This document shows, in pieces, positions 1 to 7,080 of a stretch of DNA of 33,150 bases (the first letter of the stretch is position 1; every line of letters begins with the position of its first letter). The stretch spans positions 1 to 33,150 of the forward strand of contig CAKPCF010000018.1 in the NCBI GenBank assembly GCA_934141445.1, given 5' to 3'. The notes beneath the pieces were generated by a model. It was not told the origin of the DNA, did not search any database, and saw only the letters and a list, made by a program, of their open reading frames with translations. Made by a program: the position numbers and the translations under genes. The DNA comes from an uncultured Clostridia bacterium (lineage in GTDB: Bacteria; Bacillota; Clostridia; TANB77; CAG-508).

Positions 1-192
1 GGTTATAGAATATTGTGTAATGATAACAGAAAAATAATTGAAACATTTTTAGAAAAGATAGAAAATATCTTAAAAGAAAATACTACAGAAACATTAGTAA
101 GTAAATTAGAAAAAGATAAAGAGAAAATAAACAAGAAGCTTGATAATCTTTTAGAATTAAATTTAGAAAACTATGTAAAAAAAGAATATTAA
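1..192 (+). CDS. 3' end of a coiled-coil protein, possibly a truncated serine recombinase
   Basis: An open frame runs in from the left edge and stops at 190-192, giving 63 residues with no start in the window. The piece is Lys/Glu/Leu-rich and reads as a coiled coil (KIENILKEN, KLEKDKEKINKKLDNLLEL). The last part, LLELNLENYVKKEY, resembles the coiled-coil arm behind the zinc ribbon of large serine recombinases, where a similar LLDLYLEGKI..EEY pattern occurs. If so, it stops earlier than usual and would be a remnant. No catalytic domain is visible here, so the family is an inference. It could equally be the tail of some other coiled-coil protein. Confidence 0.4.
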   Translation, partial: GYRILCNDNRKIIETFLEKIENILKENTTETLVSKLEKDKEKINKKLDNLLELNLENYVKKEY

Positions 193-246
193 ATATATAA
201 ATTATTTTTATGAAAAATTAGTAGAAAAAAGAAGAGGAGAAATAAA

Positions 247-801
247 ATGAATGAAAATTATTTTATAATTCATGGCTCATTTGGAAGTCCATTTGGAAAT
301 TGGTTTAGTTGGTTACATGATTTTATAGAAGATGATGGAAAGCAAGTGTATGTTCCAAACTTTCCAATTGGAGTAGGATATCAAAATTATGAAAATTGGA
401 GTAAGTTGCTAAAATATTATTTAGATTTAGGACTTATAAATGAAAATACAACTATTATAGGACATAGCATAGCACCGATATTTATATCAAAATTTCTAGT
501 TGAAAATAAAGCGAAAGTTAAAAAGTTAATATTCGTATGTGGCTTTAATAATTATCTAGGAATAAATGAAGAATATGATAATGTTAATGAATCAATGTTT
601 TTTGATAACTTGAAAGATGTAAAACAATATGCTAATGAGATAATTTGCTTCTATTCGGATAATGATCCATATGTAAGATATGAAGTGGAAAAAGACTTTG
701 CAGATATGGTTGCAACAGAACAAGTTTTAATACATAATGGAGGTCATATCAATAGTGAAAGTGGATATGATACATTTGAAGAAATAGTAAGTTATCTATA
801 A
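247..801 (+). CDS. RBBP9/YdeN-type alpha/beta hydrolase
   Basis: Predicted cytosolic serine hydrolase of 184 residues, the usual size of the RBBP9/YdeN family. The N-terminus carries the HGSFGSPFGNW loop typical of these proteins. The nucleophile elbow is IIGHSIAP with Ser74. The acid lies in YSDNDPYV (Asp138 or Asp140) and the base is His167 in GGHIN, so the triad is complete. The elbow has Ile in place of the usual second Gly (GHSIA rather than GHSxG), which also occurs in this family. AGGAG lies just upstream of the ATG. No signal peptide or membrane segment. The substrate is unknown; members are annotated as esterases or simply as serine hydrolases. Confidence 0.8.
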   Translation: MNENYFIIHGSFGSPFGNWFSWLHDFIEDDGKQVYVPNFPIGVGYQNYENWSKLLKYYLDLGLINENTTIIGHSIAPIFISKFLVENKAKVKKLIFVCGFNNYLGINEEYDNVNESMFFDNLKDVKQYANEIICFYSDNDPYVRYEVEKDFADMVATEQVLIHNGGHINSESGYDTFEEIVSYL

Positions 802-829
802 AAATCAAATATCAAAGAAATTAAGATAA

Positions 830-904
830 GTACATCATTATGAAGAACCAGGAATAGATATTATTCCACTAATCAATGAAGAGGATTTATATATTAAAGA
901 TTAG
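830..904 (+). pseudogene. short open remnant of an unknown gene
   Basis: Between the hydrolase and the glycosylase-like gene a frame with protein-like composition reads VHHYEEPGIDIIPLINEED and ends at TAG 902-904. It has no proper start with a ribosome site and is only about 24 residues long. The acidic, Pro/Gly-containing text looks like the C-terminal end of a lost gene rather than random AT-rich DNA. I do not recognise the parent family. Confidence 0.25.
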
Positions 905-943
905 ATAGAAGTATAATTATAAAAATTATTTTTGAGGTGCAAT

Positions 944-1693
944 ATGTATAATAAAGATGAAATACTAAAAAAAGTAGACATTTTGTATAATATGTGGAAA
1001 AAAGGTTGTCTTGGTGGTGAAGTTATGCCAGAAGATGCAAATCCGCATTTAGAAAAATCTTCAAAAGAAAACTATATTTATTTTACATTACCAATGGCAT
1101 TAAACTATCAAAGGAATTCATATAAATTATGGGAAAGTGCTTTGAGTACATATAATGATAAAGAAACTAATTTTGTATTTAATCCTAAAATATGTTTAGA
1201 TAAGACTTTTGAAGAGATTCAATATGCACTTATAAAATATAAAATAGCATTACAAAAACAAAAGCAAACTGAAATATGGATATCTTTATGTAAAACATTT
1301 GTAGAATTATATGATGGAGATATTAGAAATTTATTTGATTCATTAGATAATGACATTGATAAGATAAAAAATTTTATACAAAAAGAAAATAAGAAGAAAT
1401 TTCCATATTTATCTGGAACAAAAATATGTAACTATTGGTTATATGTGATATATCAATATACAGACAGAAAATATAAGAATATTGATAAATTAACAGTTGC
1501 ACCAGATACACATGTAATACAAGCAACACATAAACTAGGTTTGATAACTGATGAAGAATTAAATAAAAGTGATGTACAACTTATAGTAGTTGACAGATGG
1601 AATGAAATATTTAAAGATACTAAGTATAAGCCTATTGATATACACACACCACTTTGGTTGTGGAGTAGAAATGGTTTTAAGGAGATTGAATAA
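944..1693 (+). CDS. HhH-GPD (endonuclease III superfamily) glycosylase-like protein
   Basis: Protein of 249 residues. I chose ATG 944 over TTG 932 because GAGGTG (934-939) sits five bases before it. The C-terminal half has two marks of the HhH-GPD DNA glycosylase fold: a hairpin-like LSGTKICNYW with Lys160, and PDTHVIQATHKLGL with Asp188, matching the VDTHV..R.RLGL segment that carries the catalytic Asp. Lys and Asp are 28 residues apart, further than the 18 of endonuclease III. No Cys4 iron-sulfur cluster follows. The N-terminal 130 residues are not recognised. It lies one base upstream of a HAM1-like pyrophosphatase, so the two are probably translated together. The substrate could be a damaged or modified base, or a nucleoside; glycosylase activity is inferred from the motifs alone. 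Confidence 0.6.
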   Translation: MYNKDEILKKVDILYNMWKKGCLGGEVMPEDANPHLEKSSKENYIYFTLPMALNYQRNSYKLWESALSTYNDKETNFVFNPKICLDKTFEEIQYALIKYKIALQKQKQTEIWISLCKTFVELYDGDIRNLFDSLDNDIDKIKNFIQKENKKKFPYLSGTKICNYWLYVIYQYTDRKYKNIDKLTVAPDTHVIQATHKLGLITDEELNKSDVQLIVVDRWNEIFKDTKYKPIDIHTPLWLWSRNGFKEIE

Positions 1694-1694
1694 A

Positions 1695-2312
1695 ATGAAA
1701 GTATTATTTGCGACAACAAATCCAGCAAAAGTAAAAAAATATGCAGAAAAGTTAAAAGAGAAGAATATAGAAGTATTAACTATTAAAGATTTAGGAATAA
1801 ATTTAAAGCCAGAAGAAACAGGAAAAAATGCCATAGAGAATGCTTATATAAAAGCAAAAGCATATTATGATAAAACAAAAATTACAACTATAGGTATGGA
1901 CAATAATTTGTATATAGAAGAATTGCCAGAGGAAAAGCAACCAGGAACTCATGTAAGAAGAATAAATGGAAAAGAACTAAATGATGATGAAATGATTGAA
2001 TATTATTGCAACTTAGTTAAAGAATATGGTGGAAAACTGACAGCAAAATGGGTATATGGAATGGTAATATATAATGGAAAAGAATCAAAGGAATATAGTT
2101 GGAGTAAAAGTCATTTCTATTTTGTAGACAAACCTTGTGAAAAAAGAAATGTAGGTTATCCATTAGACTCTATTTCAATTATGCCAGAATGCAACAAATA
2201 TTTTGTCGAGCTAACTGAAGAAGATAAAAATAGAAATAAAGAAAATTATAGAGAAGATGATGTTATTGACTTTATAGTAAATAGTGTAGTAGATAATAGT
2301 AATATGATGTGA
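1695..2312 (+). CDS. HAM1/ITPase-like non-canonical NTP pyrophosphatase
   Basis: Cytosolic protein of 205 residues in the HAM1/RdgB family, which converts ITP, XTP and their deoxy forms to monophosphates so they are not built into nucleic acid. The N-terminal ATTNPAKVKKYAEKL matches the family's [ST]xNxxK loop, and GYPLDSISIMPECNKYFVEL matches the late GYDPIFxPxGxxxTFAEL segment. The middle is divergent: the usual DDSGL is MDNNL here, so one conserved acid and the Ser-Gly pair are replaced. That could mean altered specificity. ATG 1695 was chosen because AAGGAG (1679-1684) lies just before it and it follows the upstream stop by one base. Upstream in-frame ATGs lie inside the previous gene. 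Confidence 0.75.
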   Translation: MKVLFATTNPAKVKKYAEKLKEKNIEVLTIKDLGINLKPEETGKNAIENAYIKAKAYYDKTKITTIGMDNNLYIEELPEEKQPGTHVRRINGKELNDDEMIEYYCNLVKEYGGKLTAKWVYGMVIYNGKESKEYSWSKSHFYFVDKPCEKRNVGYPLDSISIMPECNKYFVELTEEDKNRNKENYREDDVIDFIVNSVVDNSNMM

Positions 2313-2346
2313 AATTGAAATATAAATTTTAGGAGGTATATAAGAT

Positions 2347-2751
2347 ATGAATGAAACATATAACTTTTTAAAAGAAAAAACTAAGGTTAATTTTGTAAGT
2401 ACTGTTAATGGAAATAAACCAAGTTGTAGACCATTTGGAGATCCAATTTTGTTTGATAATAAAATTTATGTTATAACAAATAGAAAAAAGAATGTATCAA
2501 AACAAATTTCAGAAAATAATAATGTTTGCATTGTTGCTTATGATAATAAAAATTGGATTAGAATTAACTGTCAGCTTATTGATGATAGTAATAATATAGA
2601 GGTTAAAAAGGCTGTTATTAAAGAATTTGATTGGGCAATAGAAGCAGGATATACATTAGATAATCCAGATTTTCAAATTTTATATATGGCTAATGTTGAT
2701 TCAACAATTTATAATGAGGATGGGGATGTAATTGCTAATTATAAATTTTAG
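2347..2751 (+). CDS. Pyridoxamine 5'-phosphate oxidase-like flavin-binding protein
   Basis: A 134-residue protein with the PNPOx-like split-barrel pattern: FLKEKTKVNFVSTVNGNKPSCRPF at the start (the strand-turn-strand found in these FMN or F420 binders), then KIYVITNRKKNVSKQISENNNVCIVAY. It lacks the C-terminal extension of true PdxH, so it is not a pyridoxal phosphate synthase. Clostridial members of this size are usually annotated as flavin-dependent or nitroimidazole-resistance-like proteins. AGGAGGT lies nine bases before the ATG. It is 34 bases downstream of the HAM1-like gene and likely in the same transcript. Substrate unknown. Confidence 0.75.
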   Translation: MNETYNFLKEKTKVNFVSTVNGNKPSCRPFGDPILFDNKIYVITNRKKNVSKQISENNNVCIVAYDNKNWIRINCQLIDDSNNIEVKKAVIKEFDWAIEAGYTLDNPDFQILYMANVDSTIYNEDGDVIANYKF

Positions 2752-2789
2752 TAATTTATTTATAAATTTATCATTTAGAGAGGAATTTT

Positions 2790-3389
2790 ATGAAAATAGG
2801 AATAGATATAGATGGTGTTATTTTAGATTATGAAAGAGTGTTAAAGACATATGGAGATTTATATGATTTTATAGAATTGAAAAAAACAGGAATTATAAAT
2901 AGAAACGAACATTATTTAAGAAATAGATATAATTGGACAGAGGAAGAGAGAAAAAATTTTATAGATAAATACTTTTTAAAATTATCAAAACAAACACCAC
3001 TAATACCAGGTGCAAAAGATGTAATTGACATGTTAAAAAAAGATGGTAATGAACTTATTATCATTTCAGCAAGAGGTATAACGATAGAAGAAATGAAAGA
3101 TACTGCAATAGAAAGATTTAAGGAAGAAGGACTTTCATTTGACAAATATTATTGGAAACAAGAAGATAAATTATCGATAGCTCAAAAAGAAAATATTGAT
3201 GTAATGATAGATGATTCGTATGATGTATGTAGAAAATTGTCTGATAATGGAATAAAAGTGATATACTTTAGAGATAAAGAGATGAAAAAATTAGAACAAA
3301 ATAAATATTTGAAAGAGGTAAGTAATTGGGGAGAAATTTATAGATATATAAAGGAGATAGAGAAAAATGAAAGTACTAATTGGAACTAA
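2790..3389 (+). CDS. HAD-family 5'(3')-nucleotidase-like phosphatase
   Basis: A 199-residue haloacid-dehalogenase-fold hydrolase. Motif I is DIDGVI near the N-terminus (nucleophile Asp6, acid Asp8), motif II is IISAR, and the acidic motif IV is VMIDDS. This layout, with a small helical cap in between, fits the cytosolic deoxyribonucleotidase (NT5C-like, YqfW-like) subgroup, which dephosphorylates nucleoside monophosphates. The reading end overlaps the start of the YjjX-like gene by 23 bases, a strong sign of translational coupling with an NTP-cleaving enzyme. A plausible scheme is that the NTPases make monophosphates and this enzyme removes the last phosphate. The exact substrate is an inference. 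Confidence 0.7.
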   Translation: MKIGIDIDGVILDYERVLKTYGDLYDFIELKKTGIINRNEHYLRNRYNWTEEERKNFIDKYFLKLSKQTPLIPGAKDVIDMLKKDGNELIIISARGITIEEMKDTAIERFKEEGLSFDKYYWKQEDKLSIAQKENIDVMIDDSYDVCRKLSDNGIKVIYFRDKEMKKLEQNKYLKEVSNWGEIYRYIKEIEKNESTNWN

Positions 3390-3897
3390 AAATCCTGGAA
3401 AAATAGAAGGAGCAAAACAGGCATTTGAAAAGTATTTTGAGAATGTAGAAATAGAAGGTATATCAGTAAGTTCAGATGTTGGTGACCAGCCAATAAATGA
3501 AGAAATATTTCAAGGTGCAAAAAATAGAGTAAAAAATTTAAAAAAATATGCTATTACTAATAAGATAAAAGCTGATTTTTATATATCAAGTGAAGCTGGA
3601 ATTACAAATTTGTTAGGAGAATGGATTGATATAAATGCAGTGGTTATAGAGGATATGAAAGGATTCCAAAGTGTAGGAATAAGCCAAGGTTTTCCGATTC
3701 CAGAAAAATATGTAGATGAGATAAAAGAAACTGAACTTGGAAAGGTTATGGATAAAATATTTTCTGAAAAAGAACTAGGAAAAGGGAAAGGTGGAATTAG
3801 TTTTTTGACTAAAAATGAAGTGTCAAGAATTGATCTGACAAGAAATGCATTTATAATGGCTTTAACAAGACATATCAATGGTAATTTATGGAGATAA
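3367..3897 (+). CDS. yjjX: YjjX-type inosine/xanthosine triphosphatase
   Basis: A 176-residue protein of the YjjX (DUF84) family, which hydrolyses ITP and XTP. The N-terminal MKVLIGTKNPGKIEGAKQAF and the SSDVGDQPINEEIFQGAKNR segment are characteristic, as are SSEAGI and GKGKGGISFLT toward the C-terminus. Length agrees with the family (about 170-180). It begins inside the preceding HAD gene with AAGGAG some nine bases before the ATG. It is the second non-canonical purine NTPase within 1.7 kb, from a family distinct from the HAM1-like one. Cytosolic; no membrane segments. Confidence 0.85.
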   Translation: MKVLIGTKNPGKIEGAKQAFEKYFENVEIEGISVSSDVGDQPINEEIFQGAKNRVKNLKKYAITNKIKADFYISSEAGITNLLGEWIDINAVVIEDMKGFQSVGISQGFPIPEKYVDEIKETELGKVMDKIFSEKELGKGKGGISFLTKNEVSRIDLTRNAFIMALTRHINGNLWR

Positions 3898-3916
3898 TTT
3901 AAATAGGAGGATAAAA

Positions 3917-4363
3917 ATGGTTATCATAGCAGGTTGTTTAATAATAAAAAATGAAAAAATATTGATGGTAAAAGAAGCTAAAAAGCAGTGCTATGGACAA
4001 TGGAATTGTCCTGCAGGACATGTAGAAGAAAAAGAGTTAATAACAGATGCAGCGATTAGAGAAACTTATGAAGAAACTGGTTGTAAAGTAAAATTAACAG
4101 GAGTATTGCCAATAAGTACTGTAATATTAAAAAATGGAGAAACAGCAGTAATGGTAAGATTTATAGCAGATGTGATAGAAGAAAATATCAAATTTGATAC
4201 AAAAGAGATATTAGATGTAAAGTGGCTTGATTTAAAAGATGTAAAAAAGATGAATAATGAACAATTAAGAGGATATGATACATTTTTGCAAGAATTAAAG
4301 GATATTGCAGATAAAAAAATATATCCATTGGATATTTTTGATAGTAAAAAGTATATCAGATAA
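3917..4363 (+). CDS. Nudix hydrolase
   Basis: A 148-residue Nudix protein. The Nudix box is complete from Gly34: GHVEEKELITDAAIRETYEE followed by TGC, with the REUxEExGU core that binds the metal and diphosphate. ATG 3917 was chosen over ATG 3878 because AGGAGG (3905-3910) lies seven bases before it; the earlier start lies inside yjjX. Nudix enzymes of this small MutT-like kind cleave nucleoside diphosphate-linked compounds, often oxidised nucleotides. It ends the row of nucleotide-handling genes. The specific substrate cannot be read from the sequence. Confidence 0.85.
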   Translation: MVIIAGCLIIKNEKILMVKEAKKQCYGQWNCPAGHVEEKELITDAAIRETYEETGCKVKLTGVLPISTVILKNGETAVMVRFIADVIEENIKFDTKEILDVKWLDLKDVKKMNNEQLRGYDTFLQELKDIADKKIYPLDIFDSKKYIR

Positions 4364-4374
4364 ATATTTCAAAT

Positions 4375-4405
4375 AAAAAACTCGCCGTTCGAAGTGAACG
4401 ACGAG
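4375..4405 (-). terminator. Rho-independent terminator of the small minus-strand gene
   Basis: Read on the minus strand, CTCGTCGTTC and GAACGGCGAG form a 10-base-pair stem (arms 4381-4390 and 4396-4405, one G-U pair, five-base loop) followed by six T. On the plus strand the same position would be a C-A mismatch and no T-run follows, so it serves the minus strand. Confidence 0.85.
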
Positions 4406-4451
4406 AAAAATGTTTCACCTGGATAGTATCACACTTTTTTTGAGTTGGATA

Positions 4452-4661
4452 TCAATTATCCTTGAAATAATCCGTCAACTGGCTTTGGGAGAGGCTGTCG
4501 ATTCCGTTTGCCTCAAGCAGGTTGAATGTATCAATCTTGCGTTTAGCAGAAGGGTCGACTGCCGTAGTGTCTACTGCCATGGAAGAAGCCTTAGCTTTTT
4601 CTTTTTCACGTGCAGCCCGAGCTTGTTGCGAACAATGCTTGAAGTGCGAGTACCAACCCAT
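4452..4661 (-). CDS. Small protein of unknown function in a foreign-looking cassette
   Basis: A 69-residue protein on the minus strand, against the direction of its neighbours. It is very likely real: AAGGAGGT lies five bases before the ATG, a perfect TTGACA-N17-TATAAT promoter lies about 55 bases upstream, and a clean terminator follows. The sequence begins MGWYSHFKHC, continues with an Ala/Lys/Arg/Glu-rich helix (ARAAREKEKAKASS, residues about 19-32) and ends with NGIDSLSQSQLTDYFKDN. No signal peptide, membrane segment or known domain. GC is about 48 percent (86 of 180 bases over 4501-4680), against 23 percent (14 of 60) at 4201-4260, so codon use differs sharply from the surroundings and suggests transfer. 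I do not recognise the family and assign no function. Confidence 0.75.
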   Translation of the reverse strand: MGWYSHFKHCSQQARAAREKEKAKASSMAVDTTAVDPSAKRKIDTFNLLEANGIDSLSQSQLTDYFKDN

Positions 4662-4712
4662 AATGTACCTCCTTGGGGAAGACCCCGATACAAAATAATT
4701 GCGGACTCAATT

Positions 4713-4741
4713 ATTATATAACAATTATGTTAATTTGTCAA
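4713..4741 (-). promoter_or_regulatory. Consensus sigma-A promoter of the small minus-strand gene
   Basis: On the minus strand TTGACA (4741-4736), 17 bases, then TATAAT (4718-4713): a match to consensus in both boxes and in spacing. It points at the 69-residue gene. Confidence 0.85.
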
Positions 4742-4825
4742 ACAGAACTTAACATAATTTTATATTATTTTTCAACAATTTAGTAGAAAAATAATATTTA
4801 TATAAATAAGTGTTAAAAATAATCA

Positions 4826-4854
4826 TTGACTAATGTTAAATTTAAGGCGATAAT
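4826..4854 (+). promoter_or_regulatory. Probable promoter of the 4898-6100 gene
   Basis: TTGACT (4826-4831), 17 bases, GATAAT (4849-4854). It lies about 43 bases before the start codon and diverges from the promoter of the small minus-strand gene. Confidence 0.6.
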
Positions 4855-4871
4855 AAAATAAATAAAGGATT

Positions 4872-4901
4872 ATGGAAGGAATGCAAATAAGCATAAAATG
4901 A
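4872..4901 (+). other. Possible nine-codon leader overlapping the next start
   Basis: ATG at 4872 opens a frame MEGMQISIK that ends at TGA 4899-4901, overlapping the ATG of the next gene (ATGA). AAAGGA at 4864-4869 could serve it. The main gene has no ribosome site at normal spacing (GGAAGGA is 17 bases away), so coupled initiation from this leader is conceivable. Chance occurrence is also possible. Confidence 0.25.
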
Positions 4902-6100
4902 GTTTTTTAGATAAGGTAAAAGAATTGAGGGATAGATTTCTTGGAAGAAAGAGAAAAAGATTAAATGCACCTGGCAAGAATGGTCCTAAAAAGAACGCTA
5001 CTAAAAAGAATACTACTAAAAATAATGTCAGTAGCAAAAGCGCAAATAAACCAGTATACCGAGAACTACCAAAAACTATAGATCAATATAAATTGGAAGT
5101 GAAAACACCACCAATTATGAGTTTAGATACGCCAGAAGGTGCAATAGAGCAATATTTAAACTGCTTATTATACAATAGAAAGAATAACAAGCAGATAAGT
5201 AGTTATGGAGCATTGACTAGTATTGGTGGAATGGAGGATACAATGCATCCAGGAAGAAATCAAGAGAATGAAAATATAGTTATAAACAATATAAAAGCAG
5301 ATTCGAGATATTCCTTATATGCTCAAAATAGTGCCGATGGTAAGCCAGCATTTCATCATGTAATAAAAGGTGCAAGGCGTAGTGAAGCAGAAGTTAAAGA
5401 GAGATTATATTTAAATTGTAGAAGAGAAAATGTAGCTTTACTTGCAAATGAATTGCTAAAAGAACTTAATGATATGGATTCATTTTATTTCAAATTTGAT
5501 GCTGATGCACAAATGCAGAGAACTAGTAGACCAGAAAAATTTGTATTTTATTTGACAGATGATCCTAAAGAATTAGATAGAATAGTAAATGGTATTGAAA
5601 ATGTAAAAGCAAGAAGACCAGAACTATTTAAAGATTCAAATATAAAGAATCCATTCTTAAAATCATTTGATTTTATATCATATGCTAGTCAACCTCAAAC
5701 TGATGAATATAAGGCTTTAAATGGAACTACACAAAAAGTTTCTAAAAGTTATAATTCGTTCTTGGCAACAGCACTAAATGATTCATACTATCGAGCAATT
5801 AGAGAGACTGTTGCTAGAGATTATAATTTATCAGAAAAAACAATGGGACTAATATTTGATAATTCTGAAATGTATACATTATCTTCTTTAGAAGATGTTA
5901 TGGAAAATCCGAAAAATAAAAGTATTTTATTTGAAAATATGAAGAAAAATTTACAAATATGTAAGAAAAAAAATCCAGTTTTAGATATAGCTGGTTTACA
6001 ACTAGCTCAAGCTTTACCAAATCAAGAAAATGTAAACATAGCAACAAATCAACAAACGGGCAATATACGACCAAATCAACATAATGATGTTGAAAGATAA
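4898..6100 (+). CDS. Unrecognised 400-residue protein with basic N-terminal tail
   Basis: I do not recognise this gene with confidence. Residues about 7-48 are strongly basic and low-complexity (RFLGRKRKRLN, then Lys/Asn/Thr repeats), with no signal peptide or membrane segment, so the protein may bind nucleic acid or an acidic surface. The body looks globular: SFYFKFDADAQMQRTSRPEK, then FVFYLTDDPKELDRIVNGI and NPFLKSFDFISYASQPQT. The Tyr/Phe-rich strand followed by a basic patch and FYLT resembles, weakly, HopA1-type effector-like proteins, but I would not name it so without a profile search. The tail is Asn/Gln-rich. It has its own promoter and is followed directly by a peptidoglycan peptidase-like gene behind a hairpin. 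Confidence 0.7.
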   Translation: MSFLDKVKELRDRFLGRKRKRLNAPGKNGPKKNATKKNTTKNNVSSKSANKPVYRELPKTIDQYKLEVKTPPIMSLDTPEGAIEQYLNCLLYNRKNNKQISSYGALTSIGGMEDTMHPGRNQENENIVINNIKADSRYSLYAQNSADGKPAFHHVIKGARRSEAEVKERLYLNCRRENVALLANELLKELNDMDSFYFKFDADAQMQRTSRPEKFVFYLTDDPKELDRIVNGIENVKARRPELFKDSNIKNPFLKSFDFISYASQPQTDEYKALNGTTQKVSKSYNSFLATALNDSYYRAIRETVARDYNLSEKTMGLIFDNSEMYTLSSLEDVMENPKNKSILFENMKKNLQICKKKNPVLDIAGLQLAQALPNQENVNIATNQQTGNIRPNQHNDVER

Positions 6101-6107
6101 ATCACTT

Positions 6108-6150
6108 CCTATGATAATTTTCATAAAATATTATCATAGGAGGTTTTTTT
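6108..6150 (+). terminator. Hairpin whose 3' arm includes the next gene's ribosome site
   Basis: CCTATGATAAT (6108-6118) pairs perfectly with ATTATCATAGG (6130-6140) around an 11-base loop. The 3' arm runs into AGGAGG (6138-6143), and seven T follow right before the ATG at 6151. The structure can act as an intrinsic terminator for the upstream gene and, when read through, hide part of the ribosome site of the downstream gene. Confidence 0.6.
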
Positions 6151-6831
6151 ATGGCAAAAATTATAGTATATAATAATGACACAGATAGAATGGAAACATA
6201 TTATAAGGGATTATTAGAGGAGATGCCTTATAATACAAATAGGACATTAACAGTAAAAGAATTTAGAGGAGCAAGTAATAGCAATACTTTGTGGACTACC
6301 AAAAGAACAATGCAATCTTGGAATTCTCAGAGAAGATTATATGGAGCACCAATTCCAGTTGGATATGCGTTTAGAAGAAGTTGGGAGGGAGGACACACAG
6401 GGCAATCACAGCATTATGCTGGTACAGCTTTTGATGTAGGACAGCAGTGGACAAATGCTCAAAGAGCAGCATTAAGAGCAAGTGCACAAAATTCGGGGTT
6501 ATGGAGTTATGTTGAGCCTGTTAGCATTTCGCCTACATGGGTGCATTTTGACAGAAGACAAAAGCCACCGGCTTGTAGTAGTGGAGGATATCCACTTATA
6601 AAAAGAGGAAGTTTAAGTGTATATGTACTAATTGCACAAGATGATTTGAATACTCTTGGATTCGGAGCAGGTTCTTTAGATGGTATCTTTGGAAATAACA
6701 CATATAATGCAGTTATAAGATATCAAGCTAGTAGAGGCTTAACAGCTGATGGAATAATAGGGTGCAATACATGGAGGTCTTTGCAGGAAAATGTTGTTGG
6801 AACTGGAAGAACATCAACAACAATTGACTAA
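6151..6831 (+). CDS. M15-type peptidoglycan peptidase with C-terminal peptidoglycan-binding domain
   Basis: A 226-residue protein. Residues 60-135 hold the zinc-peptidase signature of the M15/VanY-DacC group: SQHYAGTAFDVG (His88, Asp95) and WVHFD (His132), matching SxHxxGxAxD and the later HxD. Residues about 153-212 form a PG_binding_1 domain (DDLNTLGFG, LDGIFGNNT, RYQASRGLTADGIIG). Known members cut peptide cross-links in cell walls. There is no N-terminal signal peptide or membrane segment, which fits an endolysin-like protein, a mother-cell cortex enzyme, or export by another route. Its ribosome site is embedded in an upstream hairpin, so expression may be restricted. Confidence 0.8.
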   Translation: MAKIIVYNNDTDRMETYYKGLLEEMPYNTNRTLTVKEFRGASNSNTLWTTKRTMQSWNSQRRLYGAPIPVGYAFRRSWEGGHTGQSQHYAGTAFDVGQQWTNAQRAALRASAQNSGLWSYVEPVSISPTWVHFDRRQKPPACSSGGYPLIKRGSLSVYVLIAQDDLNTLGFGAGSLDGIFGNNTYNAVIRYQASRGLTADGIIGCNTWRSLQENVVGTGRTSTTID

Positions 6832-6900
6832 GATATAAGCTTTGTAAAAAATTTATGTAATAAAAAGTAAAAGCTTTTTGGAAAAATTTAAAAAAAGTGT

Positions 6901-6928
6901 TTGAAAAACATAAAATATAGTATATAAT
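6901..6928 (+). promoter_or_regulatory. Probable promoter of the sigma/anti-sigma operon
   Basis: TTGAAA (6901-6906), 16 bases, TATAAT (6923-6928). It looks like an ordinary housekeeping promoter about 150 bases before the sigma factor gene; nothing typical of an ECF self-promoter was seen. Confidence 0.5.
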
Positions 6929-7080
6929 ATTATTGCAATATAAAATTCAAAAACAATAGGAATAATTCTAAATTATATTAAACAGAAATAGTTTTGAGCG
7001 AATATAAAGAATTTTATTATGAAATATTGGAGTTCGAGGGATTGGCTAAATAAAAAGACTAAAGAAAATGGGAAGATACA

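Noticed and set aside
1590..1694. Longer start for the HAM1-like gene
   Set aside because: It would overlap the glycosylase-like gene by 104 bases; ATG 1695 has the ribosome site and the family's N-terminus.
4410..4721. 103-residue open frame on the plus strand
   Set aside because: It covers the reverse of the well-supported minus-strand gene and its promoter, has no ribosome site, and has unlikely composition (SLSFFFFTCSPS).
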